Below, in pieces: positions 34,501 to 44,200 of a stretch of 50,035 nt of DNA (position 1 is the stretch's first letter; each line of letters begins with the position of its first letter). The notes under the pieces were generated by a model. It did no database searches and was not told the origin of the DNA. It saw only the letters and a program-made list of their open reading frames with translations. The translations under genes were made by a program, and so were the position numbers. This DNA comes from Gordoniibacillus chartarius (GTDB taxonomy: Bacteria; Bacillota; Bacilli; Paenibacillales; NBRC-103111). The stretch lies in NCBI RefSeq assembly GCF_042432825.1, contig NZ_JBHLWN010000073.1:1-50035 (forward strand), given 5' to 3'.

Positions 34501-36825
34501 TAACACTTTGGCGCTTGCGTCACGCGGATCTTCATTTGTCTCCTGACCTTCATCTTCCCTTACCGGATACTCCATCAAGCTGTATTCGTTGACAGTATCA
34601 GAAACGGTTAATAAATGCGCTTGTTGCCCCTCAAACCCAACCGCAACCTCTGGATAGTATGGATGGTTAAGTTCGGTTCGCAAATCAGAGAAAAACAATT
34701 TCGAATCGCCGAAATCCACTTCATGGGAGGTAAGGATATGATTTATGAGTCCGCTTACTTGCCGTGCCTTAATAGCCTTTGCTGCCAATCGCATCGGATG
34801 CCAGGGGGCAATAATAGAAGTTGGCTTCTTGCCAGCTACTTGAATATTCCCAACTTTCATCAAAGGATGCCACAATTCAATCCGGTTAACATCTCCTTGA
34901 GCATGAAGTTGCAAACTACGGAGCAACTGATCATAGGCATGGCACTGATCTAACAACAAATCTGCTGAAATGCCTTCATTTTTCCAATCAATAATCGCTT
35001 TGGAATAAAGAGCGGAGAAAGCGTCCCATTTTGTTTCAATATCTTCAAACCCTTTGGGAGTAACCCTTCCCTCAGACAAAGCTTTCTTAAGATTTTTCTT
35101 AAAAAGTTTACTTATATCTTCAGACTTGCCATACGAACCAACCAATGATCCACGATCTTGGCCATAAACTGCTTGCAAAGTCCCCACGTCATGGAGTGAA
35201 ATGTTTTGAATCTTGCCTTTTTTGCTAATGGGGTTTTTGCCGACATTCGTGTAAGAAAAACTATGTGCAGCTAAACGTTTCAAATCGTCATATAGCTCCA
35301 TTCCGATCGCAGCAGATTTCCCCTGCCAAACGACGCGAACCGCGTTTTTTTGTCGGTTACCGGACAAATCAACGTACTGGAGTTCAACATCAAAGCCAAT
35401 TTGCAATGCACTCCTGGAGGTCGAAGTATTTTTCCTAGGGTCAGTTTTGTCGGCAACTAACTCATCATATTTAAACAATCGATGAGTTTCCCATTGGACA
35501 TATCGATTTGTTAATTTTTCAATTCCTCGGTAAGCGGTGCAAAAGTACATGGCGACATCTTCATTTAATTCGAGCCACTTTTTTTTGCTGCTTCCTCTTG
35601 TAGTTCTAATCACTAAGGACTTGCTCCCACTTGCATTCCCGGACTGCTCAAATAATCGTTCGATAGCCTCTAGTAAACCCACAAAAAAATCATCACATTC
35701 AATCGGTTTTCCATAAACAAATTTATCCCAGTCCGATTTTAAAGAACGTTCCAATTCTAATTCTTGCCGGTGCTGTTCATAAAATTCCCGATCTTCTTCA
35801 TTAGCTTCCTTGATTTTACGTTTGTCTAATGTATGCAGATAGCTAATTTCAGCTTCCGTTAGTACATCAGGAAATTCATCTTCATAGTGGCGAAGAGTAC
35901 GTGTTGCCAAAGACGCTTTCAATATCTTGATATCAGCAAATAAGAGATAGATATTATCCCTTTCCCATTCCAATTCCGCAAGTTGTCTCGAAGCTTCTGA
36001 CCAGCCTGGTTTCGATTCAATATACTCTTCAACAATTGGGTGATATTCTTCAGGAATCTGGTCCTGCTTGCTAAGGTACATGGATTCTAACTGTTCAATT
36101 TCCAATGTTTGCCGATTCGGATTTTGTTTGATTAAATAACAAGCGCGTTTACTAAACGCATCCTGAAACATTTTCTTCCATTTCGCCTGATGATTGAGCG
36201 TCTTGGGCGATATCGCTTCAAAATATCCCGAATCTCTCGGTATTCGCAATGCAGGCAATGCCCATCCAAGCGCATTAATAAGCGGCAAACCTTCAGTGAG
36301 CATAATGCTGCGCGTCCAAACAATATACGTACTAAACTGCTCGAGACTACATTCATTGGCTTCTTGTAGTCCCCTAAGGGCTTTCTCCCAATACACCATT
36401 TGTTCATCGGTTAACAGCAAATCTCGACATGCAGTTTCAACCCAAAGTCCAGGAACCCCCTTTAGATCTCCAGCTCCAATCGTTGTTATATCTTTTAGAG
36501 ACGGGCCTTGGTCATCGTTCGTATTCGCAAGTATCAGCGCAGCTTTATCGCATGAAGCATTTCTCCAATAGGTTGTTCTGTACTCCGTCTTAACGTCATC
36601 AGGTAAATCAAAGCCTTCTACCAATTGATTAGGAACCTTGATTTGTACTTTGGCGTTCAAATGTGAATCCTGCAAAATGCTTTTGCATATTGTAGCAACA
36701 ATTTCACCTGTCAAACGATCGAGCAGAAATCGCGCCACTCCATCAGGATTATCCGATGCGTCACCCTGAAGATGTTTCCTGAAAAACTCAGTAGCTACCC
36801 GTCCTATCAATTCTATTTCGTTCAT
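31570..36825 (-). CDS. sspH: SspH/DptH-like restriction ATPase of the phosphorothioation system
   Basis: A 1751-residue protein. The C-terminal 260 residues are an FtsK/HerA-type ATPase: Walker A GATGSGKS near residue 1526, Walker B LLFLIHDEFAEWM near 1627, and AAGIHLIFAAQRPDANVLPVQLRDNLGNRLILRVES near the end. The long N-terminal part has no motif I can name. Length, domain position and gene order match DptH of Dnd systems and SspH of SspBCD-SspFGH. The complex damages DNA lacking phosphorothioate. The ATG overlaps the SspG-like stop by four bases (ATGA). Last gene of its unit, followed by a terminator. Confidence 0.85.
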   Translation of the reverse strand: MNEIELIGRVATEFFRKHLQGDASDNPDGVARFLLDRLTGEIVATICKSILQDSHLNAKVQIKVPNQLVEGFDLPDDVKTEYRTTYWRNASCDKAALILANTNDDQGPSLKDITTIGAGDLKGVPGLWVETACRDLLLTDEQMVYWEKALRGLQEANECSLEQFSTYIVWTRSIMLTEGLPLINALGWALPALRIPRDSGYFEAISPKTLNHQAKWKKMFQDAFSKRACYLIKQNPNRQTLEIEQLESMYLSKQDQIPEEYHPIVEEYIESKPGWSEASRQLAELEWERDNIYLLFADIKILKASLATRTLRHYEDEFPDVLTEAEISYLHTLDKRKIKEANEEDREFYEQHRQELELERSLKSDWDKFVYGKPIECDDFFVGLLEAIERLFEQSGNASGSKSLVIRTTRGSSKKKWLELNEDVAMYFCTAYRGIEKLTNRYVQWETHRLFKYDELVADKTDPRKNTSTSRSALQIGFDVELQYVDLSGNRQKNAVRVVWQGKSAAIGMELYDDLKRLAAHSFSYTNVGKNPISKKGKIQNISLHDVGTLQAVYGQDRGSLVGSYGKSEDISKLFKKNLKKALSEGRVTPKGFEDIETKWDAFSALYSKAIIDWKNEGISADLLLDQCHAYDQLLRSLQLHAQGDVNRIELWHPLMKVGNIQVAGKKPTSIIAPWHPMRLAAKAIKARQVSGLINHILTSHEVDFGDSKLFFSDLRTELNHPYYPEVAVGFEGQQAHLLTVSDTVNEYSLMEYPVREDEGQETNEDPRDASAKVLSIVKRYLDLQPHERTNLSIVLFNSDSTRLPETIVGALTSLHDREDEVRCQVILRHRDAEKLNNLYMKMIEGDEIGPDTFVASEVSRDFMARLRIEVMADAAPLSDTTDGKPADIVFLQDVISRQAKLVWEQEQNVNSPNLLEHYPPRWARRRPSAKDDLKSTVYLTCPSQPAVGVTYLATVYSMINSAEPKEDVLYLPARQMTFQNEYVRGIFDEAHSLAEWVVNYDDLLERRQLKNQGVKVIKYQHSRTQGPNLIVSSRSKLNLLQVLVKRRLESLNLGLDDESLFQLTEKFIDEANGISGDIVLRAAKRGVFAGELIGVVLSKLLLLSEMNSSSIGWFFLDDYASWLGQKEEQIADIMALCPKVRDGQPYLQVLLTEAKYVETIGAAEAKKNSQKQLRDTMVRMEKAIFGNPGRLDRDLWLSRLGDMLNDGLEFTQNAELVIEEWRDGIRNGSIPIELRGYSHIFLYTSSDSAAEGEQWPIQNTNHAYQEVYSRELVRELVLAYHRGESVINIREQIGDQRPWEAHHPQLPANRVSLTASEENVVPTDQVQVVVQDASQEHITAEVERSVDNRESIESFIDDFDVSWTSPSLSEWIMNHLSTQTENEETAKWVNQTVTVLKAALISYNLQAKVLDYRLTPNAVVIKLKGSDQLRVEDIEKKKSQLLTTHALDIINIMAQPGEIVVSVARPNRETITLGDVWKYRNIQSNSGMNMSFIVGIKEVDGNILYLNLGGPFEDLEQHAPHTLIAGATGSGKSVLLQNLILDICITNSPDLAKIYLIDPKFGVDYQQLEELPHLVEGIIIDQQRAVSVLEFLVEEMDRRYLAFREQKVNSLKDYNSKVSSEEKLPLLFLIHDEFAEWMLVETYKGAVSSIVQRLGVKARAAGIHLIFAAQRPDANVLPVQLRDNLGNRLILRVESVGTSEIALGEKGAEKLLGKGHLVARLQGESNLIYGQVPFISCEEIAEVTELLKRI

Positions 36826-38375
36826 TCTATTCCTTCCTCCCGAGCAGCAAAAGGATTTTCCACATAGGCACAGGCATCGGATAGTCTTTTCAGCAATCCC
36901 ATGCTGGACAACCTTTGTTCCAATCTTGCTGCGTTCTCAGCAAATGCCTCTTGATCCGCCTGACCCTTTTTAATATACTCCGGAGCCTGCTTATCCCCTA
37001 TTATCAGACCATACTTGGAATATAATTCTGCCAAAAACTCCTGAAATTCCATTCGAGAAGGAACGACACAAAGGACCAATGACTTTAACAGCAAATCCTG
37101 GGGAGCATAGCGAGATCTACGGCTGCCACGGCGAGATGTAAGACCAATTTCCCTGCCCCATACATTATGGAATTTATTAAAATGTTGTTTATGCCGATTT
37201 ATTGCACGTTCAAAAAAAGTATCAAAGAGTTCTTCAATTGACTCGATTTGTTCAAATTCGTCTTTATTGCTTTCTTTGGGCCAAGAAAAGATTTTTTCCA
37301 AAATGTCGCGACATTCCTGGATTTCATTTGTTTCAACTGCAGTCTTCCATTCATCAGTTTCCTTTACTAGTCTGATGAAGTGTTCAACCGCAAAACGAGA
37401 TAAATTCTGATTATCGCTAAAAGAGTCGGCTGAAAGTTCTCGAATTACCGTTTTCTTAGGAGAGACGACCTCTACAACAAATGTCGTTCTATCATCATGG
37501 CCTAATAGTTCTTTGGATCTGTTTAAACTGTACAATATCATATGTAGACCCAGTATATTGATTAAATAGGGAACGACATCATATGTAGGAATATTACAAC
37601 GAAATAGTCGGATCCAGTCCTCAGCAAGCGCCTTATATTCAGGTAATTCTAAATACGGAAGATAGGTTCCCTTCCTCTCAGTAGATGTAGAATGCACAAG
37701 TTCGTGATTGGGCTGCAGCGCGGCAACAAGTCGATTAAACTTGGCATCTCTGTTTAAGATACGGAGTTTAAAGTGGGAAAGTAATTCTTCGCCTTTGCCG
37801 CTTCGCGATAACATAAGATAAAGCAATTCACCAGTTCGTGCAAAAAATCTGCGATCTGCAGAAATACCGTTATCCCGAATATTTAAATCTTCATATAGGC
37901 AATCCGGTCCAAAAGGAAACACGAACTGTGAACTCCAACGTTTATTGTTTTCACCTTCAATGGTGGACGAACGCAAAAATTCAACCACTTCTTTAAAATC
38001 GTCGAACGATGAGAACCGCTCTTCCAAATATGTATAATCAGGGCTTGATATCCCCGCAATATTTGCCATGGAGTCCTTCCATCGTTCCCACTGTGCACGG
38101 TTATCGTTCCGATGTTGCCGCTCAATAACCGCCATTTGTGGATTATTAAATAGAATATTCCGCAGATACAGTCTGGATTGCGGAGAATAGGATAATGAAT
38201 TAGGAACCATCTCGACGAAAGCACGACCGGCTTCCATTTCAGAATTAAGTACGTTTAAAAACTCCATGAAGCAAAGCCAGGGGGTTTGTTCATCATAGAG
38301 ACGGTGCCCCCAAATAGCTTCGTCTACCCACATATCGGGTTCAATTTTTTTGGGACGTGGCAATCTATCGCGCAT
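36822..38375 (-). CDS. sspG: SspG/DptG-like protein of the phosphorothioation system
   Basis: A 517-residue protein with no motif that I can identify; it is soluble, without membrane segments. It is named by position: it lies between the DptF-type ATPase and the DptH-type ATPase, and the length is close to DptG. The start is the ATG at 38375, which shares its A with the TGA of the upstream gene (TGATG); a TTG three bases before is an alternative. Its stop overlaps the start of the SspH-like gene. Translation coupling on both sides implies equimolar expression and a complex. The call rests mainly on synteny. Confidence 0.75.
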   Translation of the reverse strand: MRDRLPRPKKIEPDMWVDEAIWGHRLYDEQTPWLCFMEFLNVLNSEMEAGRAFVEMVPNSLSYSPQSRLYLRNILFNNPQMAVIERQHRNDNRAQWERWKDSMANIAGISSPDYTYLEERFSSFDDFKEVVEFLRSSTIEGENNKRWSSQFVFPFGPDCLYEDLNIRDNGISADRRFFARTGELLYLMLSRSGKGEELLSHFKLRILNRDAKFNRLVAALQPNHELVHSTSTERKGTYLPYLELPEYKALAEDWIRLFRCNIPTYDVVPYLINILGLHMILYSLNRSKELLGHDDRTTFVVEVVSPKKTVIRELSADSFSDNQNLSRFAVEHFIRLVKETDEWKTAVETNEIQECRDILEKIFSWPKESNKDEFEQIESIEELFDTFFERAINRHKQHFNKFHNVWGREIGLTSRRGSRRSRYAPQDLLLKSLVLCVVPSRMEFQEFLAELYSKYGLIIGDKQAPEYIKKGQADQEAFAENAARLEQRLSSMGLLKRLSDACAYVENPFAAREEGIE

Positions 38376-40216
38376 CAAAATAAAACCTCCACCGTCTTTT
38401 TATCAAGAACCCCTTCCGCATTTATCTTAATCATGTGGAAAGACATGCTATCAGAGTTTGTTTCAAAGTCCTCTTCCTCCAGCTTTTTTCTAGTATCAAG
38501 TTGCTTTAGCAAACGACTTTTGAATGCAAGAATATCTTCATAGCATTCACGAGAAAAGCTTCCCGGAAGCGCACCTTCTGCCACACGTGACAGAAACTCA
38601 TACCGGATTAATTGAAGGTGCAGTTTAACAGCAGGGACGGCAGGGTAAGACAAGCTGACTTCCAAATAGAGTTTCCCGGATGGTTCTGCTTTTATTTGCA
38701 CAAATTCCCCGCGATCACGCATCACCGATATAAAGCTTTCAAATATTTTGCTCACTTTGGCTTGCGAATGACTTCCCGAAGTAGCCAAAATCAACTTATC
38801 CTGAGTTCGCGTCAACAATCCTGTAGATATGCGGTTTAATCCCCGAACAAGACGAGATAAGATTGGCGTAGGAACTTTTGCACCTTGATGAATTGCCCGA
38901 TACACTTTGGTTAAGAACTCGCCTGCATATTGAAAGGTAGTCAACTCCCAAAGCTTTAAATCATCTGCTTTTTCGGGGGGAATACTAAAAAACAATCGCT
39001 GACGTTGTGAACGAACCAAAGCCAGAAATTCTGTTTCCCCATCCTCAGCAACGCCTTCTAGATATGCCTTTTGTTGGGTTCTGAAGGTGGCATCTGCCCC
39101 ATAGTATTCGTCTGAAAGCATTATTTCCTGATATATCTCTTTTAACTCCGGATCATCATTGCCAAAGATCAATATATTATCAACTTTGTTACTCGTTTCA
39201 TTGCCAATGCCAAAGCGCCCTAATGTATTGAACACGTCGGTGGCTTCTCGTCTACGTTCCGTCAGATTTTCACCGAAGACGTTGCGGTAAATGCTCGCTT
39301 TTACCGTAGTCCGCTTTTCGATAATATCGGGAATATCCTGACACCTCATCAGCTTATCTTTAACGTCGGGATGACCTAAGATCATATTGCTCACCAGCAG
39401 CAACAACTGTCGAATGGGCAAGTGCACACTATTTATCTCACATAACTCAAGCAGATCAACCAGACGATTTCGTATGGTTTTCGTTCCGTCTACATCTTCA
39501 AGCCTTTTTTTATTTTCCCAAATCGGACAGCGCTGCCGGATGTCTTCGTGGTCGCGATACTGACATTGACTGCAATCTTGCCATCCTGCATGATTCAACA
39601 CCGCATCAATAACTTGCGGCAAGGCCCAAGCAGCGCTAATCCGACTAAGATTATATAAACGAACTCCATACTGAGCATGTTCTTTTTGCTCGTCAACCAG
39701 CATCTCTTCAATAACTTCCCGAATACCAAGCGCGTCAGAATGTTCGTTGACTTGCTTTAAAGCTTCTATAAGCTGTCCATCATTCGCTGCAATTAAAAAC
39801 AAGACATCTGGTCTTTGTTGTTTTATTGCTTGCGCAAAAAGAACCAAGTGATCTCGTTCATGGTCCTCCAACTCACTTAAGTCTTTTATGACATAGAGTG
39901 TCTTATTCCCAATCGGAAGCATTTTAATATTTCCGGGGACTTCCCATTGCTCATATGTACCACCAAGCTCTAGCCAGACCTCGCGGCAGTGATACGTTTT
40001 ACCGTCGCCTGCCGTTCCAGTTAAGATAACCGATTTCGGTTGTTCCGATCGGAAATTCTCTATCAATTCCGGAAGATACTTGGCTTCAATGAGGATGGGT
40101 TTGATTTTCTTCTTGTTTACGACTCGCTGAATTGTTTCATCGTACATATTATCATTACGCGGTACAGGTCCATATTGACGCAGAAAATTGATCCATTCCG
40201 TATGAGAAGTTGTCAT
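38375..40216 (-). CDS. sspF: SspF/DptF-like ATPase of the phosphorothioation system
   Basis: A 613-residue P-loop protein. Walker A is GTAGDGKT at residues 67-74, a form typical of DptF; the segment SEQPKSVILTGTAGDGKTYHCREVW and later VLFLIAANDGQLIEAL agree with that family. A cysteine cluster, CSQCQYRDHEDIRQRCPIW, lies in the middle and may bind zinc. It starts the sspFGH-like unit. The ATG at 40216 has GGAGG upstream; the frame is open further 5' but without a better start. It probably works with the next two products in sensing and cutting unmodified DNA. Confidence 0.82.
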   Translation of the reverse strand: MTTSHTEWINFLRQYGPVPRNDNMYDETIQRVVNKKKIKPILIEAKYLPELIENFRSEQPKSVILTGTAGDGKTYHCREVWLELGGTYEQWEVPGNIKMLPIGNKTLYVIKDLSELEDHERDHLVLFAQAIKQQRPDVLFLIAANDGQLIEALKQVNEHSDALGIREVIEEMLVDEQKEHAQYGVRLYNLSRISAAWALPQVIDAVLNHAGWQDCSQCQYRDHEDIRQRCPIWENKKRLEDVDGTKTIRNRLVDLLELCEINSVHLPIRQLLLLVSNMILGHPDVKDKLMRCQDIPDIIEKRTTVKASIYRNVFGENLTERRREATDVFNTLGRFGIGNETSNKVDNILIFGNDDPELKEIYQEIMLSDEYYGADATFRTQQKAYLEGVAEDGETEFLALVRSQRQRLFFSIPPEKADDLKLWELTTFQYAGEFLTKVYRAIHQGAKVPTPILSRLVRGLNRISTGLLTRTQDKLILATSGSHSQAKVSKIFESFISVMRDRGEFVQIKAEPSGKLYLEVSLSYPAVPAVKLHLQLIRYEFLSRVAEGALPGSFSRECYEDILAFKSRLLKQLDTRKKLEEEDFETNSDSMSFHMIKINAEGVLDKKTVEVLF

Positions 40217-40280
40217 TTCAACCTCCACTGTATATATAAGATTTAACTTGAATCGGCGACACGTCGACAAACTAGTTCCC

Positions 40281-40293
40281 AAGTATTATACTT
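40281..40293 (-). promoter_or_regulatory. Candidate promoter/palindrome before sspF
   Basis: Minus strand AAGTATAATACTT contains a TATAAT -10 inside a 13-base palindrome (six-base arms). It lies between the sspD terminator and the sspF start. No good -35 was found, so a factor binding the palindrome may be needed. Confidence 0.4.
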
Positions 40294-40341
40294 CTACGCT
40301 TCTTGATTTACTTCCTCTTTTTTACTTCCGATTATTTCTAC

Positions 40342-40363
40342 AAAAAAAGACCCAAATGGGTCT
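40342..40363 (-). terminator. Terminator of the sspBCD-like unit
   Basis: On the minus strand AGACCCA-TT-TGGGTCT is followed by an uninterrupted T-run (40342-40347 complement). It lies about 26 bases after the SspD-like stop, so the modification genes and the restriction genes form two transcription units. Confidence 0.85.
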
Positions 40364-40388
40364 AAGTCTGAAGAGAGCAGAAATGAGT

Positions 40389-41186
40389 CTAATTGAACAC
40401 ACAAACGCATGGTATCGTTTCGTTTTCTTCAGGATTCATAGTATTTACACGGATGCCTACTTCAAGTTCTTCCCTATATTGCTTTAATGTCAAAGGCTTG
40501 CTATCCCTCTTTAATATCGTAACATTACCGAGCAGCTCCTGAAGTCTATTCTCCATTTCTTCCTGTTGTTTATACACATCAGGCCAAGTTTTATAAAGAT
40601 GCTCGTAATGGTTTAATCCGCCGCGGACACAACGACCGCCACAATTTGCATGGGAAAATCCCAAGTAGTACATTTCCGGTAATTTGATCTTCCAATCATT
40701 TTCGATTATTGCCTTTAGATCTGTATCTTTAAGATTGGAATCGATCAAAGGAAATCTCGTTTCCACTGGCTCAAGTGCTTGATGTGCATAAAACTCCGTT
40801 AAGTTTTCCTGGCGATGCCTCTCATGCGGGCCAATACCAAAATAAAGTATCGGTTCGTACCCTTGGTCTCGAAGTTCTTCAATGAAAATAACTGTCTGTC
40901 TGACTTTCAATTCAGATGAGCACTTTGCAAGACGGGAGTTTCCCAAAAATCGACTCTCCATAAAGACAGTCTCAGGTGTTCGGGTATCCATAACGTGTTT
41001 AAACTCAATGCCAATATAATCAGCAACATCATACATAAATCTATAATTATCAGGATGCTCCCATAAAGTATCTGTAAAAAATAGCAAACAGTTCTCTACT
41101 CCATGTCTCTGTACCATTAAGTAGGCCACATATGCACTTGCAGCACCACCACTGAACATGGCAACATGTTTCGTTTTTCTGTCCAT
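40389..41186 (-). CDS. sspD: SspD-like PAPS-reductase-fold protein (DNA phosphorothioation)
   Basis: A 265-residue ATP-pyrophosphatase-fold protein. The PP-loop is FSGGAASAYV (SGG at residues 12-14), and FTDTLWEHPDNYRF follows as in PAPS reductases and DndC. Cysteines at 89, 182, 186 and 260/262 (AKCSSELK, NCGGRCVRGG, PCVCVF) are candidates for an iron-sulfur cluster, as in DndC. It should activate the DNA backbone phosphate with ATP and help insert sulfur. It follows the large ATPase gene by 18 bases; start ATG 41186 with GGTGAG. A DndC assignment was weighed, but the neighbours (DUF4007 and this ATPase, no DndD/E) favour SspD. Confidence 0.85.
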   Translation of the reverse strand: MDRKTKHVAMFSGGAASAYVAYLMVQRHGVENCLLFFTDTLWEHPDNYRFMYDVADYIGIEFKHVMDTRTPETVFMESRFLGNSRLAKCSSELKVRQTVIFIEELRDQGYEPILYFGIGPHERHRQENLTEFYAHQALEPVETRFPLIDSNLKDTDLKAIIENDWKIKLPEMYYLGFSHANCGGRCVRGGLNHYEHLYKTWPDVYKQQEEMENRLQELLGNVTILKRDSKPLTLKQYREELEVGIRVNTMNPEENETIPCVCVFN

Positions 41187-41204
41187 ATTCTCACCACGTT
41201 TCGG

Positions 41205-44200
41205 TTAGTCTTTTGTGAATTCCTTCAGAAGTTCTAACAAAACAACTTGGAGTTCCTCTTTCGGAACTCTCCGCGTTAATTGCATCATATTGGCTTTAGT
41301 GGCATTCAACATCGCTTTCGATTGTTCTGAAAGGTCCACTTTCGGAATCGCAAACGAACTCTCGCCAATCTTTACTTCATGATAGGATTCATTTAATGAT
41401 TTGTCCCTTAAAGTTTCGAAATAACCATTAATCTGAGAAACGAACAATTGATCCGTTGTATCGGACCAGTTCTCTCTTTTCACACCTACGATCTTCTCGC
41501 AGAGGTTATCTACCCAATTTGACTCTGTTGACGTTATTAACGATTTTATAAAAAGATTGCTCGCTTTTTCAACAGCACTTTTCCCATTTGACCATTTCTG
41601 CAATTCCCTGAAAGTCTCAGTGCTAGATAGCTGAAAGATCTTGGCCATAGTCCCGGCTTTATGGCGTTCATCATACGCTTCGCATTCTGTTCTAATGACT
41701 CTAAAAACTTCGAGATTATCACCGTTCCCACACAATTCGTATAAACGTTCTAATGCAATCTCAGGTTGAACCTCTCCCGCACGAATGCAATCTTTTAGTT
41801 GATTGGAAATCTCTGAAGTTTGTCTTGTATTTTGGGTTATACGCGGCAGAGAACGCAACCATCTTAATAGCACATGGTTTATAAGAACAGCCGGATGAAG
41901 ATACCTATCCTCATCTTGAATAAAATCTGTAAAAATGGTTTTAATGGCATTAAGGATTCCAGTGCATCTTGGATCAAAAGGTATATACTTAAATGTATAT
42001 TGCTCTGGATTCTCCACCATGTAATAGAGCAAGTCAGCGTCTATTTTTTTACTGAACATGTCATTATGGTAAAACATGATGTAATTCCATTCATGGTACA
42101 ATAACGCAGCAAACAATAAGGGAACTACGGGTCTTCTAATTCCGTACGGAGGACTTTCAAATACATTGACAAGTTCAGAAAATGTTCCATGCCCTTGATG
42201 AATGATTTCTAAAAGCCTTGCTCTTAATGCAAGCAGGTTCTGCTTATCGGTTATATTAGGATGATTAAAATCGATATTATTGTTATTGATCACTGTAGCG
42301 TAAATAAGGTATTCCGGGCCGTAACCCTTGATAGAAATATCGTTGGTTTTATGATAATCAATGATTTGATTGAGTACATATAAAGCGGCATTTTTTTGTA
42401 CTTTCGTTATCGTTCTACGATTAAACGCCTCGTTCCTTATTTCCGGCGTTTGACGATAAAGCCTCTCCATTACCTGCTCAGATAAATATCGGCTCAACTC
42501 TATGCTGCTGCCAATCTTGTAGCACTCACTCATATAAACCCATGTGCAATTTTGAAATTGGGTGATCGGTTTAAGCATCTCGTTTATTGTATATGTTGTT
42601 TGAGTGATTGCACCGCTTAGTTCATCATTCAAAAATTTGTCCTGACTCGTGAAATATTTATCGTCTCGCATGAGATACAACATTGCCAATTGTTCCAAAT
42701 ATCGATCAGGAAAAATATCTTCATTAGCTGAAGCGTAGATCGCTTTTTCCTCATTGGTGCTTCGCTCCGTTAAATGCTTTAATAAAGAAAGGTTGTCGGT
42801 GCTGGTGTCATTAAACACATAATAAATAACAGCATCTGCTTCATTCTGATGCCGTGCAAAGGAGTGCCACGTGTCCTGGTTCAGCAACTCTGAGTGGTAA
42901 ACCGGGATGACCGGGGCAAATCGAGTGATACTCTTGACATCATTATATTGCTTAGGCAAGACATATTTTTGATAAAGTACCGATTGAAGCAACTCCATCT
43001 TTTGTCGTTTATTTTGTGGATTTGCTTGTAGCCTTCTTTCAATTTCGGCTTCAATGTTAACACTGCTGCCTTCAAACAACTCCCAATGATCGAGCGCGTT
43101 GTTATATCGAATGGCTTTCTTGGCTTGAAGGTGTTCTAATATACGCTTTGTGTGAGCAATTTTCCACGACAATGCAAACGAAATAAAATCTTCGTTCGGA
43201 TCTTGTTGAGCGTACAAACCCGCCATATTCCAAATGGTTAAAAGTTTTATGACCTTTAACTCGTCCCCGCGTGTCGACGAATCAGATAATCTCTTCTGCA
43301 AACGTTGAAATAATGTATATGCTTGTCCAATCAACGATTCCGGCTCAAATTCGCTGAAAGAGGGTTCAAAATAGTCGAAAACACTATCGACCCGATACCA
43401 ATCCCTACACTGATCATAGTAAGCCTTAAGTCCGCCGCGCTCATCGCTTTCCAAGAAAGTAAATAACGTTCTTTCATTTTGAGCGATGATATTGGCTAAC
43501 GATGGTAATACAAATAAGGAAACCGGATGCAACGGATAAGATTCCTTAATTATTAGCGAGTTAATTTCTAGCATATTTAAATCCGGGAATAAATTGAAAT
43601 ATCGAAGTTCTTTTACAAACTCTTCCGTAGGCAGCTTCTTATTTTCCCGGTACTCTTTTGTAACGAAACTTGCTAGCCGAATAAAAGTCGCCGGATCGGA
43701 TTTCGTAAAGTAGATATTGTAACGTTTTTCGATTCGTTGAAATTCTTTTTGCAGTTCATCGGTATAACGCAAAGCATATTGCCCCAAATTTCGATGCGTG
43801 ATCAGAAGAACATTCAAGTTACTACCTTTGTCTGAATTCGAGAACTCTGCCAAGTCCTGCAAATCCTGCATTGTTTCATGAATTGAAGTAGTGGGAAGTG
43901 TCTGCAAAAAACGGCCAAATTCATCGTAAATAATAAACAATCCTAGATTCCGCACCCGCAGCTCTTCCGTAATATACTCCAACTGCGTGATTAAATCTTT
44001 ATCAAAATTAAGGTTTAACTTCGAACCCGAAGTAAGTGTTGGATATGTTTTTTTAAACCAATCGATAGCTTTTACATTTACGTTTTCTATATCTTTCCGC
44101 CATGTTTCTAGTGTCCATGTTTTCTTTTCTAGCAAAAGCAGAAATTCATCGTATGTAGATTTGTATTTTTTCTTCCATGCATCCACAATATTTAAAATAT

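Noticed and set aside
38375..41186. Classical DndABCDE-FGH system
   Set aside because: No DndA, DndB, DndD or DndE; the ATPase and DUF4007 genes replace them.
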